Origin: an uncultured Clostridia bacterium
GTDB taxonomy: Bacteria > Bacillota > Clostridia > Christensenellales > Borkfalkiaceae
NCBI GenBank assembly: GCA_947631925.1
Contig: CANRNE010000020.1
Span: 1-35,827 of the forward strand
Direction of reading: 5' to 3'
DNA: 35,827 nt
The first letter of the stretch is position 1. The number at the start of each line of letters is the position of its first letter. Below the pieces are notes generated by a model that was given only the letters and a program-made list of their open reading frames with translations, was not told the DNA's origin and made no database searches. The position numbers and the translations under genes are program-made. This document shows, piece after piece, positions 13,689 through 21,094 of this stretch.

Positions 13689-14114
13689 ATGGCAATTAAG
13701 AACTATTCAACAACGATTTCGGCGGCGCAGACCGTCGGAGAGATACAGGGCATCCTTGCCGCCCACGGTGCAAAGAGCGTGGTGATGAACTACGACGAGC
13801 GACGGGAGCCGAGCGCGGTCATGTTCATCGTAGAGACCCCGCTTGGGGACAGGCTTTTCAAACTCCCCGCGAATATCGACGAATTTCAAAAAGTCCTGCA
13901 AAGGCAGAAGGTCAAGTGCGACCGCGAACAGGCAACGAAGGTCGCGTGGAGGAATATCAAGGATTGGATCGCCGCGCAGATGGCGCTCCTCGAAACGGCA
14001 ATGGTGACGTTCGACGAGATTTTCTTGCCGTACATGGCAGACAAGACGGGGACGACGGTCTATCAACTCTATGCGGGCGGCAATCTGCCGCTTCTCGGAG
14101 ACGGGAGGGAATGA
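13689..14114 (+). CDS. Hypothetical phage protein
   Basis: The ATG at 13689 follows AAAGGAGGAGAAAACA, an excellent ribosome site. The 141-residue product starts MAIKNYSTTISAAQTVGEIQ. It has two alpha/beta stretches (GAKSVVMNYDERREPSAVMF) and a helical second half with WIAAQMALLETAMVTFDEIF. This is a recurring small protein of Bacillota phages near replication genes. The function is unknown. No catalytic motif is visible. Confidence 0.75.
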   Translation: MAIKNYSTTISAAQTVGEIQGILAAHGAKSVVMNYDERREPSAVMFIVETPLGDRLFKLPANIDEFQKVLQRQKVKCDREQATKVAWRNIKDWIAAQMALLETAMVTFDEIFLPYMADKTGTTVYQLYAGGNLPLLGDGRE

Positions 14115-14117
14115 GGC

Positions 14118-14474
14118 ATGGTTCGTCATATGTGCCTGTCTGTTGAGGGCGGGATAAAAAACGCAAAGGAGTTGAAGGGTTGCATTGAGGAGAACGGGCA
14201 GACGCTCGAAACCGTTGCAGAGATACGCGCCTGTCTCCAAAAGCACCTTGCGGCGGGGCGAAAACGCTTGCCCTTCGGAGACTGTCTTGGGTTCAGTTTC
14301 GAGAATGGCTGTCCCGGGCACAACGAAGAGGACGCACGGCGCCACGACGCGATCATGAAGATTGCCCGCGCCATCTGCAAGGAAGAAAAGACGTGCGAGC
14401 GGTGGTGCGGCCTCACGGACGACTGCGAGGCATACCGCGCCGCGACCAAGATTTACGAGGAGAGGAAATTATGA
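14118..14474 (+). CDS. Hypothetical Cys-rich protein
   Basis: The 118-residue product carries about ten Cys, in the patterns CIEENGQ, CLQKHL, GDCLGFSFENGCPGH and CERWCGLTDDCEAY, so metal binding is likely. The ATG at 14118 follows GGGAGGGAATGAGGC; an ATG at 14130 is an alternative. It overlaps the ASCH gene by 4 bases. No family is recognised. Confidence 0.6.
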   Translation: MVRHMCLSVEGGIKNAKELKGCIEENGQTLETVAEIRACLQKHLAAGRKRLPFGDCLGFSFENGCPGHNEEDARRHDAIMKIARAICKEEKTCERWCGLTDDCEAYRAATKIYEERKL

Positions 14475-15085
14475 AATCCGCGTTGACGTCAATTCAGCCC
14501 TATTACGTTTTTCTCATCATCGCCCGCGTTATGGGGTGGAAGGTTGAGCAGGAAAAGACGGTGGAAGTCCGCAAGAACTTCCCGCGCGCCCAAGATTGGG
14601 ATAAGAAGTCCCTTATCTATTGCAGTCGGAACAGGCGGTCATTCAAACGCATACCGAAAGAGTATCAGCCGCTCATGGCGCCGCTTCTCGGAAAGGTCGT
14701 CGGCGAGTTCGTGTGCGACAGGATAGACACGATAAGGGACGAGGGGAACGGCTTTGTCGCAGGGGGAGTTCAAGCGTCAGAGTGGCATTCTGCGGCGCAA
14801 ACGCTTATTCAGGCGGCTTGCCTTACGGAGAAGGAATTAAAGGCATACCTCGGCAACGATTACGGCTACGGCTGGCACATTTCCGACCTCAAAATCTACG
14901 ACAAGCCGAAAGAGTTGGGAGAGTTCACTACGCCGTTTTGTCCGTATGAAGTTGCGAAATGCAAAGTCGGTGCGCGTCTCTGCAAGCACTATACGTTCGA
15001 GGACGCGCTTGGGGGAGAATGCGATTACGCACATCGTATCACCCGCCCGCCGCAAAGTTATATGTTCGTGGAGGAGTTGCCATGA
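14471..15085 (+). CDS. ASCH-domain protein
   Basis: The ATG at 14471 follows GAGGAGAGGAAATT. The 204-residue product begins with the ASCH signature ALTSIQPYYVFLIIARVMG then KTVEVRKNFP (residues 4-37). A middle region mentions WHSAAQTLIQ, and a Cys-containing end has FCPYEVAKCKVGARLCKHYT. ASCH domains bind RNA or modified nucleosides; some deaminate or hydrolyse cytidine derivatives. The phage role is unknown. The HNH gene at 15082 overlaps its end by 4 bases. Confidence 0.75.
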   Translation: MKSALTSIQPYYVFLIIARVMGWKVEQEKTVEVRKNFPRAQDWDKKSLIYCSRNRRSFKRIPKEYQPLMAPLLGKVVGEFVCDRIDTIRDEGNGFVAGGVQASEWHSAAQTLIQAACLTEKELKAYLGNDYGYGWHISDLKIYDKPKELGEFTTPFCPYEVAKCKVGARLCKHYTFEDALGGECDYAHRITRPPQSYMFVEELP

Positions 15086-15606
15086 GACAAAAAATCATAA
15101 AGGAATATCCCGACTACTCTATATTCGACAATGGGAAAGTCGTGAGTAACATAACAGGTAAGACAAAAAAGCCTGTATCAAACCGTTGCGGGAAGGGCTA
15201 TTTGTATGTCGATCTTTATAAGGACGGCAAACACAGGAAAAAGTATATCCATAGGCTCGTCGCGGAGGCATTCATAGACAACCCGCGCGGTTTGCCTTAT
15301 GTGAACCACATAGATGGCAATCCGCACAACAATAACGTTTCAAACTTGGAGTGGTGTACTCCGTTGGAGAACGTGGAACACGCAAGCAAGATAATCAAAA
15401 CAATGTTTCAATACCGCGAGGCAAACGAAAAGAGGAAAAGAAGCGTTGTCATGGTAGACAGGTTTACGGGGGAACAGATGACATTTTCGAGCATAAGTTT
15501 TGCCGCAAAAGCGATGTGCATTCCATCATCAAATATCATCGCCTGTTTGAAGGGCAGACAGAATTATACGAGACGTTATGTGTGGCACTACGCGGAGGAA
15601 GCATGA
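15082..15606 (+). CDS. HNH homing endonuclease (NUMOD4-HNH-NUMOD1)
   Basis: The 174-residue product has NUMOD4-like IKEYPDYSIFDNGKVVSN (residues 5-22). The HNH core follows: YIHRLVAEAFIDNP and VNHIDGNPHNNNVSNLEWCT, the His-Asp/Asn-Asn metal and catalytic set. A C-terminal DNA-recognition helix resembles NUMOD1 (SSISFAAKAMCIPSSNIIAC). It nicks or cuts specific DNA sites and spreads its own gene. It is inserted, with 4-base overlaps, between the ASCH gene and a tiny ORF. Confidence 0.9.
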   Translation: MRQKIIKEYPDYSIFDNGKVVSNITGKTKKPVSNRCGKGYLYVDLYKDGKHRKKYIHRLVAEAFIDNPRGLPYVNHIDGNPHNNNVSNLEWCTPLENVEHASKIIKTMFQYREANEKRKRSVVMVDRFTGEQMTFSSISFAAKAMCIPSSNIIACLKGRQNYTRRYVWHYAEEA

Positions 15607-15683
15607 CTTTGACGAGCACGAACGAGATACAATCTTCGCCCCAAGCGTTTTGGGAAGCGACACAGATAAGCGATTTCATATAA
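15603..15683 (+). CDS. Very small ORF after the HNH gene
   Basis: A 26-codon frame beginning MTLTSTNEIQSSPQAFWEAT overlaps the HNH stop by 4 bases. Its ribosome site is GCGGAGGAAGC. It has no recognisable function. It may be a real mini-gene, or the tail of a gene interrupted when the HNH gene inserted. Confidence 0.4.
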   Translation: MTLTSTNEIQSSPQAFWEATQISDFI

Positions 15684-15692
15684 GGAGCAAAC

Positions 15693-15950
15693 ATGAAAAC
15701 GAGAGAAAACGAACTGCATGAGCCGAAAATCGATGCGTACAAAACCCCCATTGCGGCACTCTCTGTCCTTCCTGTTTTTCAGACCGTATATCAAGTCGGA
15801 TATGAATGCGCGGTGTGCGGAAATGGTCACGCGGAACTTGTGACGGAATGGAGCAAGGAATTGGCAATCAAACATTTCAAATTGAACATGGATAACTACT
15901 GCCCGCGTTGTGGGGCAAGAATGAAGGAGATGCCGTATGCAAACCTTTGA
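15693..15950 (+). CDS. Zinc-ribbon-like small protein
   Basis: The 85-residue product has two CxxC pairs: YECAVCGNGH (about residue 39) and YCPRCGARMKE near the end, so it folds as a zinc ribbon. TAAGGAGCAAAC precedes the ATG. The tail overlaps the next small gene by 14 bases. Similar proteins occur in Bacillota phages with unknown roles. Confidence 0.75.
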   Translation: MKTRENELHEPKIDAYKTPIAALSVLPVFQTVYQVGYECAVCGNGHAELVTEWSKELAIKHFKLNMDNYCPRCGARMKEMPYANL

Positions 15951-16113
15951 ACTGAACGTAGAAGCAATCGGGAAGAACGCGCGGGCGCTCACGGGGATCA
16001 TCATCGTGGACGGCAAGCCGCTGACGACTACATACGACATACGCGCCTTCCTGCGCCGCATTGCGGGCGAGAAAAAGACAATCACCGTCCGCGTGGAAGA
16101 GGACAAGCAATGA
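15937..16113 (+). CDS. Small basic hypothetical protein
   Basis: A 58-residue frame starting MQTFELNVEAIGKNARALTG overlaps the previous gene by 14 bases and the methyltransferase by 4. AAGGAGATGCCGT before the ATG is a good ribosome site, and the third-position base use matches its neighbours. The sequence looks alpha/beta with a basic central segment (YDIRAFLRRIAGEKKTITVR). The function is unknown. Confidence 0.65.
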   Translation: MQTFELNVEAIGKNARALTGIIIVDGKPLTTTYDIRAFLRRIAGEKKTITVRVEEDKQ

Positions 16114-16724
16114 AAGATTGGCGTGGTAACGGCAACTCGCTTTGGAAAACGATTGGCGCAAGCAATCACACGGACAAGGAGCGGGAGCGCGATGACTATT
16201 ATGCGACCGATCCCGTTGCGGTCGATAAGCTCTTGACGGTCGAACAGCCCAATAAACGTATATGGGAGTGCGCTTGCGGCGGTGGGCATCTCTCGGAGCG
16301 GTTGACGGAGAGGGGCTATGCGGTGTACAGCACCGACATAAAGGACAGGGGCTACGATCAAATGAACCGCGTCGTTGACTTCCTCGCGCAGAAAACGAGA
16401 CCGTTTTCGGGGGACTACGATATTCTCACCAACCCGCCGTACAAGTTTGCAAAAGAGTTCGTGCAGAAAGCGCTCGACCTGCTTCCCGCTGGTTGCCGTT
16501 GCTATATGTTCCTCAAACTCACATTCCTCGAGGGCAAGGCACGATACGCAGAACTGTTTAAGAACAATCCCCCTCGCAAGATTTATGTCTTTTCCGAGCG
16601 CGTCCTTTGTGCGAAGAACGGCGAATTTGAGCGGATGCGTGAAAGCGGCGGCAGTTGCGTCGCCTTTGCGTGGTTCGTATGGGAGAAAGGCTATAAGGGC
16701 AAAACCACCGTGGGGTGGATATAA
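16110..16724 (+). CDS. N6-adenine DNA methyltransferase (phage type)
   Basis: The 204-residue product has motif I as WECACGGGHLSERL (about residues 51-64), motif II YAVYSTDI, and the catalytic motif IV DILTNPPYKFA (about 103-113). A strand with CYMFLKLTFLEG follows. The NPPY motif marks an adenine-N6 transferase. It probably protects phage DNA from host restriction or labels it. Phage homologues are usually of this length. It overlaps the small gene before it by 4 bases. Confidence 0.88.
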   Translation: MKDWRGNGNSLWKTIGASNHTDKERERDDYYATDPVAVDKLLTVEQPNKRIWECACGGGHLSERLTERGYAVYSTDIKDRGYDQMNRVVDFLAQKTRPFSGDYDILTNPPYKFAKEFVQKALDLLPAGCRCYMFLKLTFLEGKARYAELFKNNPPRKIYVFSERVLCAKNGEFERMRESGGSCVAFAWFVWEKGYKGKTTVGWI

Positions 16725-16733
16725 GGAGGCATT

Positions 16734-16985
16734 ATGAAAAACTACACCCTGCCGCTGTCAACGTACAGCGACATCAAGAAAATGAGTTACGAGGACATGG
16801 CGAAGTGGGCGGCAGACCTTTTTGCAAAGGGCGTGAAGGTTGGCAAGGCTTCCGTGACGTCGGAGTCGGCGTTCGTTTACTCTCTCGCCGCCGTCCTAAA
16901 ATCGACATTTGACATCGGGGACACCCGCGCCGAGGCAATCATCAAACGGCTCGGAGAGATTTTGAATGGGGGAAAAGAAGAATGA
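16734..16985 (+). CDS. Hypothetical helical protein
   Basis: The 83-residue product starts MKNYTLPLSTYSDIKKMSYE and is Ala/Lys-rich and helical (MAKWAADLFAKGVKVGKASV). ATAAGGAGGCATT precedes the ATG. It overlaps the YopX gene by 4 bases. No motif is recognised. Confidence 0.65.
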   Translation: MKNYTLPLSTYSDIKKMSYEDMAKWAADLFAKGVKVGKASVTSESAFVYSLAAVLKSTFDIGDTRAEAIIKRLGEILNGGKEE

Positions 16986-17398
16986 GAGAGATTCTATTCC
17001 GTGGAAAGGCGGCTGACAACGGTGAATGGGTTGAAGGTGACTTGGTGCAAAGTCAAACAGACTGCCATATTTGGAGCATAGGTGGCGTATTTTTTACGAA
17101 AGTAGACCCCGAAACCGTTTCCGAGTACACGGGACTGCGCGACAAAAACGGCAAACGCATTTTCGAGGGCGACATTCTTATTGCGGAAGCCGACGACGGC
17201 GAAACGGGCATTATCATGCTTTGCGGTATTGGGGAATGTCTTGATATGGGCAACGAGAAAGTTTTTGGGGTTTATAGCGAACCAACGAGCGGCAATGGAA
17301 ACCGCCTTATTATTCCACTTTCCTGCGAGGATTTTTACTATGAAGTTATCGGGAACAAGTGGGACAACCCCGAATTGCTCAAAGGCGGTGCGGCATGA
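16982..17398 (+). CDS. YopX-family protein (copy 1)
   Basis: The 138-residue product has the YopX pattern: MREILFRGK at the start, NGEWVEGDL, DPETVSEYTGLRDKNGKRIF, EGDILIAEAD, and the ending EVIGNKWDNPELL. It is a common Bacillota phage protein of unknown function, first named in SPbeta. A second copy lies at 23672-24127. Its stop overlaps the ATG of a broken DUF5131 gene. Confidence 0.9.
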   Translation: MREILFRGKAADNGEWVEGDLVQSQTDCHIWSIGGVFFTKVDPETVSEYTGLRDKNGKRIFEGDILIAEADDGETGIIMLCGIGECLDMGNEKVFGVYSEPTSGNGNRLIIPLSCEDFYYEVIGNKWDNPELLKGGAA

Positions 17399-17478
17399 AC
17401 AAGACCCGTATCGATTGGTGTGACGCCACGATAACAAAAGGACGAGCCGTTAAAAGCTCGTCCCGTCCTCAAAGGTGA
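17395..17478 (+). pseudogene. 5' remnant of a DUF5131 (Gp37/Gp68) gene
   Basis: The frame opens MNKTRIDWCDATI, the typical start of DUF5131 proteins. It then leaves the family at about codon 14 (TKGRAVKSSSRPQR) and stops. The break falls where the terminator and the 3' end of a minus-strand XRE gene begin. A full DUF5131 gene starts again at 18511 with a similar sequence (DATIN). The best reading is that an XRE-HNH cassette inserted near the 5' end of a DUF5131 gene. Confidence 0.7.
17440..17463 (-). terminator. Rho-independent terminator of the XRE gene
   Basis: On the minus strand GGACGAGC, an 8-base loop, GCTCGTCC is followed by TTTTGTTAT. The hairpin overlaps the last codons of the minus-strand XRE gene. 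It would also form in the plus-strand RNA, but without a T-run there. Confidence 0.75.
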
Positions 17479-17659
17479 AGGAGTAGTGGTATGTCGCGCC
17501 CAAAGTCTTTGCGATCTTCTCCAATTCCTCAACGGAGAATTTGCAGGTTTTGAGCCGTGCGTTGAATGTAGCGGGAGTTACGCCCATTGCCCTTGCGAGG
17601 GCGGCTTGGGAAATCCCTGCGTAAGTACACGCCATCTCGATTTTCTTCCGCATATCCAT
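17450..17659 (-). CDS. XRE-family HTH regulator of the inserted cassette
   Basis: The ATG at 17659 follows GAGAGGTGTCACAA; an upstream start at 17692 is less likely. The 69-residue product is an HTH: MRKKIEMACTYAGISQAALA then ARAMGVTPATFNARLKTCKF and EKIAKTLGATYHYSF. It is divergent from the HNH gene at 17826 and shares an intergenic promoter region with it, so it probably represses both. It is read against the surrounding phage operon, a sign of acquisition as a unit. Confidence 0.82.
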   Translation of the reverse strand: MDMRKKIEMACTYAGISQAALARAMGVTPATFNARLKTCKFSVEELEKIAKTLGATYHYSFTFEDGTSF

Positions 17660-17682
17660 TTGTGACACCTCTCTTTTTGAAG

Positions 17683-17801
17683 AGTATATCACAACGGCGG
17701 GAATAAATCAAGCGTTTTACTTATGTTATAAGAAAAAACTTTGATAAAGTTAGATAAATAGCGCATATTTATTTGACAACATTAGAGATTTTTGATATAA
17801 T
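17683..17801. promoter_or_regulatory. Divergent promoters of the XRE-HNH cassette
   Basis: Leftward: TTGATT (complement of 17706-17711), 17 bp, TATACT (complement of 17683-17688). Rightward: TTGACA (17773-17778), 17 bp, TATAAT (17796-17801). The 13-mer TATAAGAAAAAAC occurs at 17727-17739 and again at 17801-17813, directly repeated 74 bp apart, and may be part of the regulator's operator. Confidence 0.75.
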
Positions 17802-17825
17802 ATAAGAAAAAACGAGAGGTGCGAC

Positions 17826-18530
17826 ATGGCGCAAACAAGAGAAGGTGCAATCAAGGTTTTCTGCAAAAGAGTAGGAATTTCCACCGAATACTATTACGAG
17901 CAGATAGCAAAAGGGTTGAAATGGTGCAGCGGCTGTAAACGCTGGGTGTCGAGAGATTATTTCATTAAAGATTGTACGAGAGTAGACGGACTTTCGACGA
18001 AATGCAAACATTGTACACACGTTAAGGTGCGGGTAGACCGTCATACGATTCCGAGCAACTTCAAGGGAAAACACCATTCTCCCGAGAGCATAGAGAAATT
18101 AAGAATCGCGCATATTGGCAAGCCGAGCAAGCGAAAGGGAATTGCTCGGACGGTTGAGGAAAGAATCAAGATTAGCGACGGCACAAGGGCAAGCGGGAAA
18201 TTATTATACGGCGAGAACAACCCTCATTGGAAGGGCGGAAAGTGCAGTGCTACAATTAAAAGCAAAGCATCGCTCAATTATAAACTATGGAAAGAGGCTG
18301 TAAATGCCCGCGACAAATACACTTGTCAAGACTGCGGTGGAAAGGATAAAAGCATTATGGAAACTCATCACATCAAGCCTTACGCCACATTTCCCGAAGG
18401 TAGATTTGACGTTGAGAATGGCATAACACTTTGCAAATATTGTCATCAACTCCGCCACACGGTTGACGAGGGAAAGAGGGCGAGAATAAAAAAAGAGAGG
18501 GAAAAATACTATGCGCAACACGAAGATTGA
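17826..18530 (+). CDS. HNH endonuclease with NUMOD3-like region
   Basis: The 234-residue product has an N-terminal Cys cluster (CSGCKRWVSRDYF, CKHCTHVK). A NUMOD3-type segment follows (GKHHSPESIEKLRIAHIGK, about residues 80-98). The C-terminal HNH domain is C-x2-C, then METHHIKPYATFPEG, ENGITLCKYCHQLRH. GAGAGGTGCGAC precedes the ATG. It has its own consensus promoter and lies within the cassette that splits the DUF5131 gene, so it is probably a homing or mobile endonuclease. Confidence 0.9.
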   Translation: MAQTREGAIKVFCKRVGISTEYYYEQIAKGLKWCSGCKRWVSRDYFIKDCTRVDGLSTKCKHCTHVKVRVDRHTIPSNFKGKHHSPESIEKLRIAHIGKPSKRKGIARTVEERIKISDGTRASGKLLYGENNPHWKGGKCSATIKSKASLNYKLWKEAVNARDKYTCQDCGGKDKSIMETHHIKPYATFPEGRFDVENGITLCKYCHQLRHTVDEGKRARIKKEREKYYAQHED

Positions 18531-19200
18531 AACATTTGACGCGACGATCAACTGCGTTTACGGCTGTCCGAACAACTGCGAATACTGCTACGGAAACGTA
18601 CTCAACAAGCGTTTCCACTTCTGCAAAGATTGGAAAGTTCCCGAATGGAAGCCCGAACATCTGAAAGAATTTTACAGCAAGAACCCGAGGAGCATTTTCA
18701 TCGACAGCATGAGCGACATCGGGACGTGGGAGCAGGAGTGGATAGAGCAAGTCATCAACGCTATCGTAGCGAACCAACAACACAAGTATATTGCATTGAC
18801 GAAGCGCCCTGCCGTGCTTTCCAACAAACTCATTGCAATTACAAACAAGCGCGGTAACAGAGACTTCTATTCGCTCTATGGTCATCGGAATTTGTTTTTT
18901 GGTATCTCCATAACGACGCAAGCGCAAGCGGACAGGGCGGACTATTCAGTGGACTTTTACAGCGTTGAGCCGATTTTGGAGTCAATTACGTTGCCGTGGC
19001 GTTCGTTCCCAAAGGTTATTATCATCGGCGCGGAGACGGGCAACGGCAAAGGCAAGGTCATTCCGCAAAAGAAATGGATAGACTACCTCGTGCGGCAAGC
19101 GGACGAGCATCACAGCGCAGTTTTCATGAAAGAGAGCCTGCGCCAGCTCATGGGCGACGACTTCCGACAGGACAAGTTGCCGTGGGACATTGAGCGATGA
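18511..19200 (+). CDS. DUF5131 (phage Gp37/Gp68) radical-SAM-like protein
   Basis: The 229-residue product begins MRNTKIETFDATIN and carries C19-x3-C23-x2-C26 (GCPNNCEYCYG), the Cys triad that holds a 4Fe-4S cluster in radical SAM enzymes. Downstream are IFIDSMSDIG, YIALTKRP and IIIGAETGNGKG, also family features. The 5' end overlaps the HNH gene by 20 bases, so the start sits inside the inserted cassette. Related phage proteins are suspected nucleoside or DNA modification enzymes. The substrate is unknown. Confidence 0.85.
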   Translation: MRNTKIETFDATINCVYGCPNNCEYCYGNVLNKRFHFCKDWKVPEWKPEHLKEFYSKNPRSIFIDSMSDIGTWEQEWIEQVINAIVANQQHKYIALTKRPAVLSNKLIAITNKRGNRDFYSLYGHRNLFFGISITTQAQADRADYSVDFYSVEPILESITLPWRSFPKVIIIGAETGNGKGKVIPQKKWIDYLVRQADEHHSAVFMKESLRQLMGDDFRQDKLPWDIER

Positions 19201-19571
19201 TACTTCTCGACAAGGAAAACAATTCCGCCTTGTTCGTGGGAACGGCATACGGCGTGAAGTACTACGGCGTAGAGGACGGACGGGAAAATTCTTTCTGCCG
19301 CATACGGGTCAACTACGATTACGAGGTGGACGAGTTCGGCGACCGACATCAACTTTACTTCACCTGCGTGGCATACGGCGCGCTCGCCGATTACATACAG
19401 GCTGTGGCGGAGGACGCAAAGCCGACATTGCTCCTCGTAGGAAAGGTGGAGGATCATGAGTATAACAGCAAGGTAGAGCCGCAACTCATCGTCAAGTGGG
19501 TTTCGGTGCAGCCGACGCTTCCTGCGGCGAAGAAGAAGCGAGAAGAGGACTTCTCCGACATTGACATATAG
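19197..19571 (+). CDS. SSB-like OB-fold protein (second copy)
   Basis: The 124-residue product has the strand pattern of an OB fold: NSALFVGTAYGVKYYGVEDG, NSFCRIRVNYDY, QLYFTCVAYGALADYIQAVA, PTLLLVGKVEDHEYNSK. It ends in an acidic, aromatic tip (REEDFSDIDI) like the SSB C-terminal peptide. It is not close to the main SSB at 11273. It overlaps the DUF5131 gene by 4 bases. It may bind single-stranded DNA in a separate step, for instance anti-restriction or late replication. This rests on fold pattern only. Confidence 0.6.
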   Translation: MILLDKENNSALFVGTAYGVKYYGVEDGRENSFCRIRVNYDYEVDEFGDRHQLYFTCVAYGALADYIQAVAEDAKPTLLLVGKVEDHEYNSKVEPQLIVKWVSVQPTLPAAKKKREEDFSDIDI

Positions 19572-19582
19572 GAGCGGGACAA

Positions 19583-20248
19583 ATGAGAGTGTTGGTGGCT
19601 TGCGAAGAAAGTCAAAGAGTATGCACGGCGTTTAGAGAGCGCGGACATGAGGCGTACTCTTGCGACATACAAGAATGTAGCGGGGGACACCCCGAATGGC
19701 ACATACGGGGCGATTGTTTGCCCCTCATAAATGGGGGGGGGTACAGCTTTACTACACAGGACGGTCAGATACATAGAATTGACGGGAAGTGGGATTTGCT
19801 TATAGCGCACCCGCCCTGCACATATTTAAGCAACTGCGGAGCCGCCCGCCTATTCCCGCACAAAGGCGAGTTGAACAGAGAAAGATACGAACTTGGATTA
19901 CAAGGCAAGGAGTTTTTTATGAAATTCTATAATGCCGATTGTGACAGAATTTGTATTGAAAATCCAATTCCGACGAGGATATTTCAACTCCCGCCGTATT
20001 CTCAAACAATTCAGCCGTGGCAATTCGGACACCCGTACAGCAAGAAAACTTGCCTTTGGCTAAAAGGCTTACCGCCTTTAATGCCGACGGAAATTATAAC
20101 GGGAAATATCATATCTTGGGTGAGCGGCGGAAGCAAAGACGGACACGGAAATCCCCGCAAACAGAGCGGTACGACATTCCGCGATAGCAAAACAAAGAGC
20201 AAGACTTTTGAGGGGATTGCTCGCGCTATGGCGGAACAATGGGGATAA
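19583..20248 (+). CDS. PPC-motif DNA methyltransferase-like protein with G9 tract
   Basis: The 221-residue product opens MRVLVACEESQRVCTAFRER (nucleotide-binding start), then WDLLIAHPPCTYLSNCGA with a PPC motif, CIENPIPTRIF with EN, and QFGHPYSKKTCLWLKGLPPL. This set marks a small phage family related to C5-cytosine methyltransferases. A run of nine G (19733-19741) encodes Gly-Gly-Gly near residue 52. The strand before the PPC motif is short, so activity is not certain. TAGGAGCGGGACAA precedes the ATG. Confidence 0.8.
   Translation: MRVLVACEESQRVCTAFRERGHEAYSCDIQECSGGHPEWHIRGDCLPLINGGGYSFTTQDGQIHRIDGKWDLLIAHPPCTYLSNCGAARLFPHKGELNRERYELGLQGKEFFMKFYNADCDRICIENPIPTRIFQLPPYSQTIQPWQFGHPYSKKTCLWLKGLPPLMPTEIITGNIISWVSGGSKDGHGNPRKQSGTTFRDSKTKSKTFEGIARAMAEQWG
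19733..19741 (+). repeat. Homopolymer of 9 G inside the methyltransferase-like gene
   Basis: Nine G encode three Gly in a loop between residues conserved in the family. A one-base slip would end the protein early, before the PPC motif. Confidence 0.9.
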
Positions 20249-20255
20249 CAGGACA

Positions 20256-20684
20256 ATGCGGATAGCGAAGATAAAGGACAAAATGGGCTATGCCGTCATC
20301 GGCGTGGTGAAGGTGATACCCGACAAGAACGGCGTGGCGGTCTCGGAAACGAAGTTTGATAACGGCGGGGTGCAATACCGCTTCAAGGTCAAAGGCGGGT
20401 CGAAACGAATCGTCAAGAAGGACGGCTCGCCCATGTGGAAGTCGCAGAGAATGTGGTGCAGGGTGGGCGACGATAGCCCATTCGCGCCCATAGTTAAAAA
20501 CCTCGAAATCGGTAGTCTCTTGTTTTTGTACGGAGAGATTACGAGTAGCAAGTTCGCCGATGATGAGGGTAGGACGCGCAGGACGACCTATTGCACGGTC
20601 GAATACATACAGCCGATTGGGGCGAGCGGCGGGCAGGTGGAAGCCGAGAGCGACCCCGACGACGATGACGATTTCGATTTTTAA
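20256..20684 (+). CDS. SSB-like OB-fold protein with acidic tail (third copy)
   Basis: The 142-residue product begins MRIAKIKDKMGYAVIGVVKV and has five-strand OB-like segments (FKVKGGSKRIVKKDG, MWCRVGDDSPFAPIVKNLEI, SLLFLYGEITSSKF). It ends with a run of Asp and the tip DDDDDFDF, a plausible copy of the SSB C-terminal recruitment motif. The ATG at 20256 was chosen because it lies 8 bases after the previous stop; its ribosome site is weak. It may be an SSB paralogue or a DNA mimic-tailed protein. Confidence 0.6.
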   Translation: MRIAKIKDKMGYAVIGVVKVIPDKNGVAVSETKFDNGGVQYRFKVKGGSKRIVKKDGSPMWKSQRMWCRVGDDSPFAPIVKNLEIGSLLFLYGEITSSKFADDEGRTRRTTYCTVEYIQPIGASGGQVEAESDPDDDDDFDF

Positions 20685-20697
20685 GGAGAAAAACGAG

Positions 20698-20886
20698 ATG
20701 AAGAACCTACTAAAAGAAAAGCGCAAGGCGTTGAACCTTACGCAAAAACAAGTGGCGGAGCGGATAGGGATAGCGGAGAGCGCATACCAAAGATACGAGA
20801 ACAACATCTGCGTCCCGAATGTGTATCTTGCCATAAAGATTGCAAACGCCCTTGAAACAAGCGTAGAGAACCTGTACGGCTCCTAA
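20698..20886 (+). CDS. Small XRE-family regulator (rightward partner)
   Basis: The ATG at 20698 follows AAGGAGAAAAACGAG. The 62-residue product is one HTH: LLKEKRKALNLTQKQVAERI then GIAESAYQRYENN and IANALETSVENLYG. It is very similar to the minus-strand regulator next door (shared GIAESAYQRYE), and the two genes converge with a 4-base overlap. It is co-transcribed with the SSB-like gene before it. It may oppose or share operators with its neighbour, like a Cro/CI pair. Confidence 0.85.
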   Translation: MKNLLKEKRKALNLTQKQVAERIGIAESAYQRYENNICVPNVYLAIKIANALETSVENLYGS

Positions 20887-21077
20887 TCGTCTGTGTCGTA
20901 GATTTTCTCGACCGACGTGTCTAACGCCCGAGCAAGGCGAATCGCGGTCGTCACAAGCGGCTCTGAATTGCCAAGTTCATACCGCTGGTACGCGCTCTCG
21001 GCTATACCGACAGCCTGTGCGACTTGAAACTGTGTAAGACCTAACTCCTTTCTGCGCTCTCTCAAAAAAAATTTCAT
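20883..21077 (-). CDS. XRE-family repressor of the 21095-21209 switch
   Basis: The ATG at 21077 follows GGAGGGCTATT on the minus strand. The 64-residue product starts MKFFLRERRKELGLTQFQVA, then VAQAVGIAESAYQRYELGNS and IRLARALDTSVEKIYD. It is a paralogue of the rightward regulator at 20698. Its own promoter (TTGACT, 18 bp, TATAAT) and the opposing rightward promoter both contain the three 16-bp operators next to it, so it likely represses the 21227 operon and itself. Confidence 0.85.
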   Translation of the reverse strand: MKFFLRERRKELGLTQFQVAQAVGIAESAYQRYELGNSEPLVTTAIRLARALDTSVEKIYDTDD

Positions 21078-21094
21078 AATAGCCCTCCAAATGC

